Shown here one piece after another: positions 63,400 through 64,000 of a stretch of 64,000 nt of DNA. Source of the stretch: Chryseobacterium lacus (lineage in GTDB: Bacteria; Bacteroidota; Bacteroidia; Flavobacteriales; Weeksellaceae); contig NZ_QPIE01000004.1 in assembly GCF_003336205.1 (NCBI RefSeq), positions 124,001 through 188,000 on the forward strand, written 5' to 3'. The position numbers and the translations under genes were made by a program. Position 1 is the first letter of the stretch; each line of letters opens with the position of its first letter. A model generated the notes under the pieces. The model was not told where the DNA came from and made no database searches. It saw only the letters and a list, made by a program, of their open reading frames with translations.

Positions 63400-64000
63400 T
63401 TACTTATCTTCATCCTCCAGCCCGGAAATCAAACCTTCGGTCAGCAGTTTCCACTGGGCTTTCCCTGCGCCCAGAATTCCGCCGCTGCCGATGAAGAAAT
63501 TGCGGACCGCGTCCAGCCAACCGGCTTTCTTCGTATTCGGCTTTTCATTCCGGCCGTGCACGGAGGCCATGACATAATCTTTACCTTTGGTAATCCTAAA
63601 AGTAGACGTTGCATCATCACCATAAAAATGCGCAATGTTTTCCTCATTTTCCTGGCGGGGAGGATGAGCTGGGCGGCAGGTCATCACAATACTGAAGGTT
63701 CCTTCATCTGCATTTTTGGTTTCTCTGTAATCAATGACATCCACCCAGTCATAGCTGTCGGTCTGTATACCTCCAGGTCCCGGAATGTTGATTCTGATTT
63801 TGTCCCCGATTTCCGGACGGCGGTTTGCGGGTTGGCCGTTTTTAGAAAAGAGTTTAAATTCGGAAGCACCCACCGCACTATTTTCTTTCCATGAATTAAC
63901 ATCCAAAAAACGCTGTTTCAGAATCTCAAATTTTTCATCCACAAGGTTCGCGGAGGTCTTTGCTGTACTTTCCGTATCATGAAAACCTCCTTTTTCATGT
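63400..64000 (-). CDS. Unknown protein, 5' end outside the window
   Basis: The frame is open to the window edge (HEKGGFHDTESTAKTSANL before VDEKFEILKQRF), so the GTG at 63942 is only an internal codon and the gene continues to the right. The visible part has a beta-rich domain (GDKIRINIPGPGGIQTDSYDWVDVIDY, EGTFSIVMTCRPAHPP, STFRITKGKDYVMASVHGRNE). I know proteins of this type in Bacteroidota as uncharacterised, and no catalytic motif is visible. It converges with the LuxR gene. Confidence 0.7.
   Translation of the reverse strand, partial: HEKGGFHDTESTAKTSANLVDEKFEILKQRFLDVNSWKENSAVGASEFKLFSKNGQPANRRPEIGDKIRINIPGPGGIQTDSYDWVDVIDYRETKNADEGTFSIVMTCRPAHPPRQENEENIAHFYGDDATSTFRITKGKDYVMASVHGRNEKPNTKKAGWLDAVRNFFIGSGGILGAGKAQWKLLTEGLISGLEDEDK

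Overview
The window looks like a chromosome segment of a flavobacterium (Bacteroidota), most likely Weeksellaceae, near Chryseobacterium, Kaistella or Epilithonimonas. The evidence is a type IX secretion sorting tail on the first gene, promoters of the Bacteroidota type (-7 box TAnnTTTG, -33 TTG) with almost no Shine-Dalgarno sequences, lipoboxes and SxxQ signal-peptide ends typical of the group, a zeaxanthin-type carotenoid operon, and precursor peptides with double-glycine leaders. Genus is inferred from general resemblance; no search was possible. No rRNA, tRNA or CRISPR array was seen by eye.

Layout. 1-13 kb: a T9SS cargo tail, monomeric isocitrate dehydrogenase, two stress proteins (DUF892 and DJ-1/PfpI), an AI-2E family permease, a CNNM/CorC-like protein after mutS2, uracil-DNA glycosylase, a DUF456 membrane protein, a large lipoprotein and an MscS channel. 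13-21 kb: pdxJ, a frameshifted small gene, an alpha/beta hydrolase, an NAD-dependent epimerase-like protein, mevalonate diphosphate decarboxylase, a membrane-anchored EEP phosphatase, purK-purE, and a methionine-gamma-lyase-like enzyme divergent from an Lrp regulator. 22-28 kb: a GbsR/MarR regulator with a tripartite RND efflux pump. 28-32 kb: a Crp-family regulator, a thioesterase, dnaA, a low-molecular-weight phosphatase and an RsmI-like methylase. 32-37 kb: a tightly overlapping operon marR-crtI-crtB-unknown-crtZ-lycopene cyclase-lipocalin.

37.5-45.2 kb is an AT-rich accessory island and the most unusual part. It holds three decayed cassettes, each made of a GG-leader precursor peptide, a secreted protein of one shared family, and the start of an ATP-grasp maturase that overlaps its neighbour by ATGA. 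Two cassettes are headed by a divergent XRE regulator, one of them broken by an amber codon. In every cassette the genes that should follow (rest of the ATP-grasp ligase, SPASM maturase, C39 ABC exporter, HlyD adaptor) are deleted or shredded, leaving short recognisable scraps. I read this as a ribosomal peptide (graspetide, grasp-with-spasm type) locus in decay, with the secreted companion protein better preserved than the maturation machinery.

45-64 kb: a lipocalin scrap, uvrA, a TonB-dependent receptor, a four-gene operon (3-hydroxyacyl-CoA dehydrogenase, a membrane glycosyltransferase-like protein, an acidic small protein, a lipoprotein), and a coherent operon (hybrid histidine kinase, response regulator, YaiO-like barrel with TPR, HEAT-like membrane protein, processive GT2) that looks like a regulated exopolysaccharide or envelope system. 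It ends with an M23 peptidase, a Gfo/Idh oxidoreductase, pcm, a small hydrophilic protein, a PAS-LuxR regulator and a partial unknown gene.
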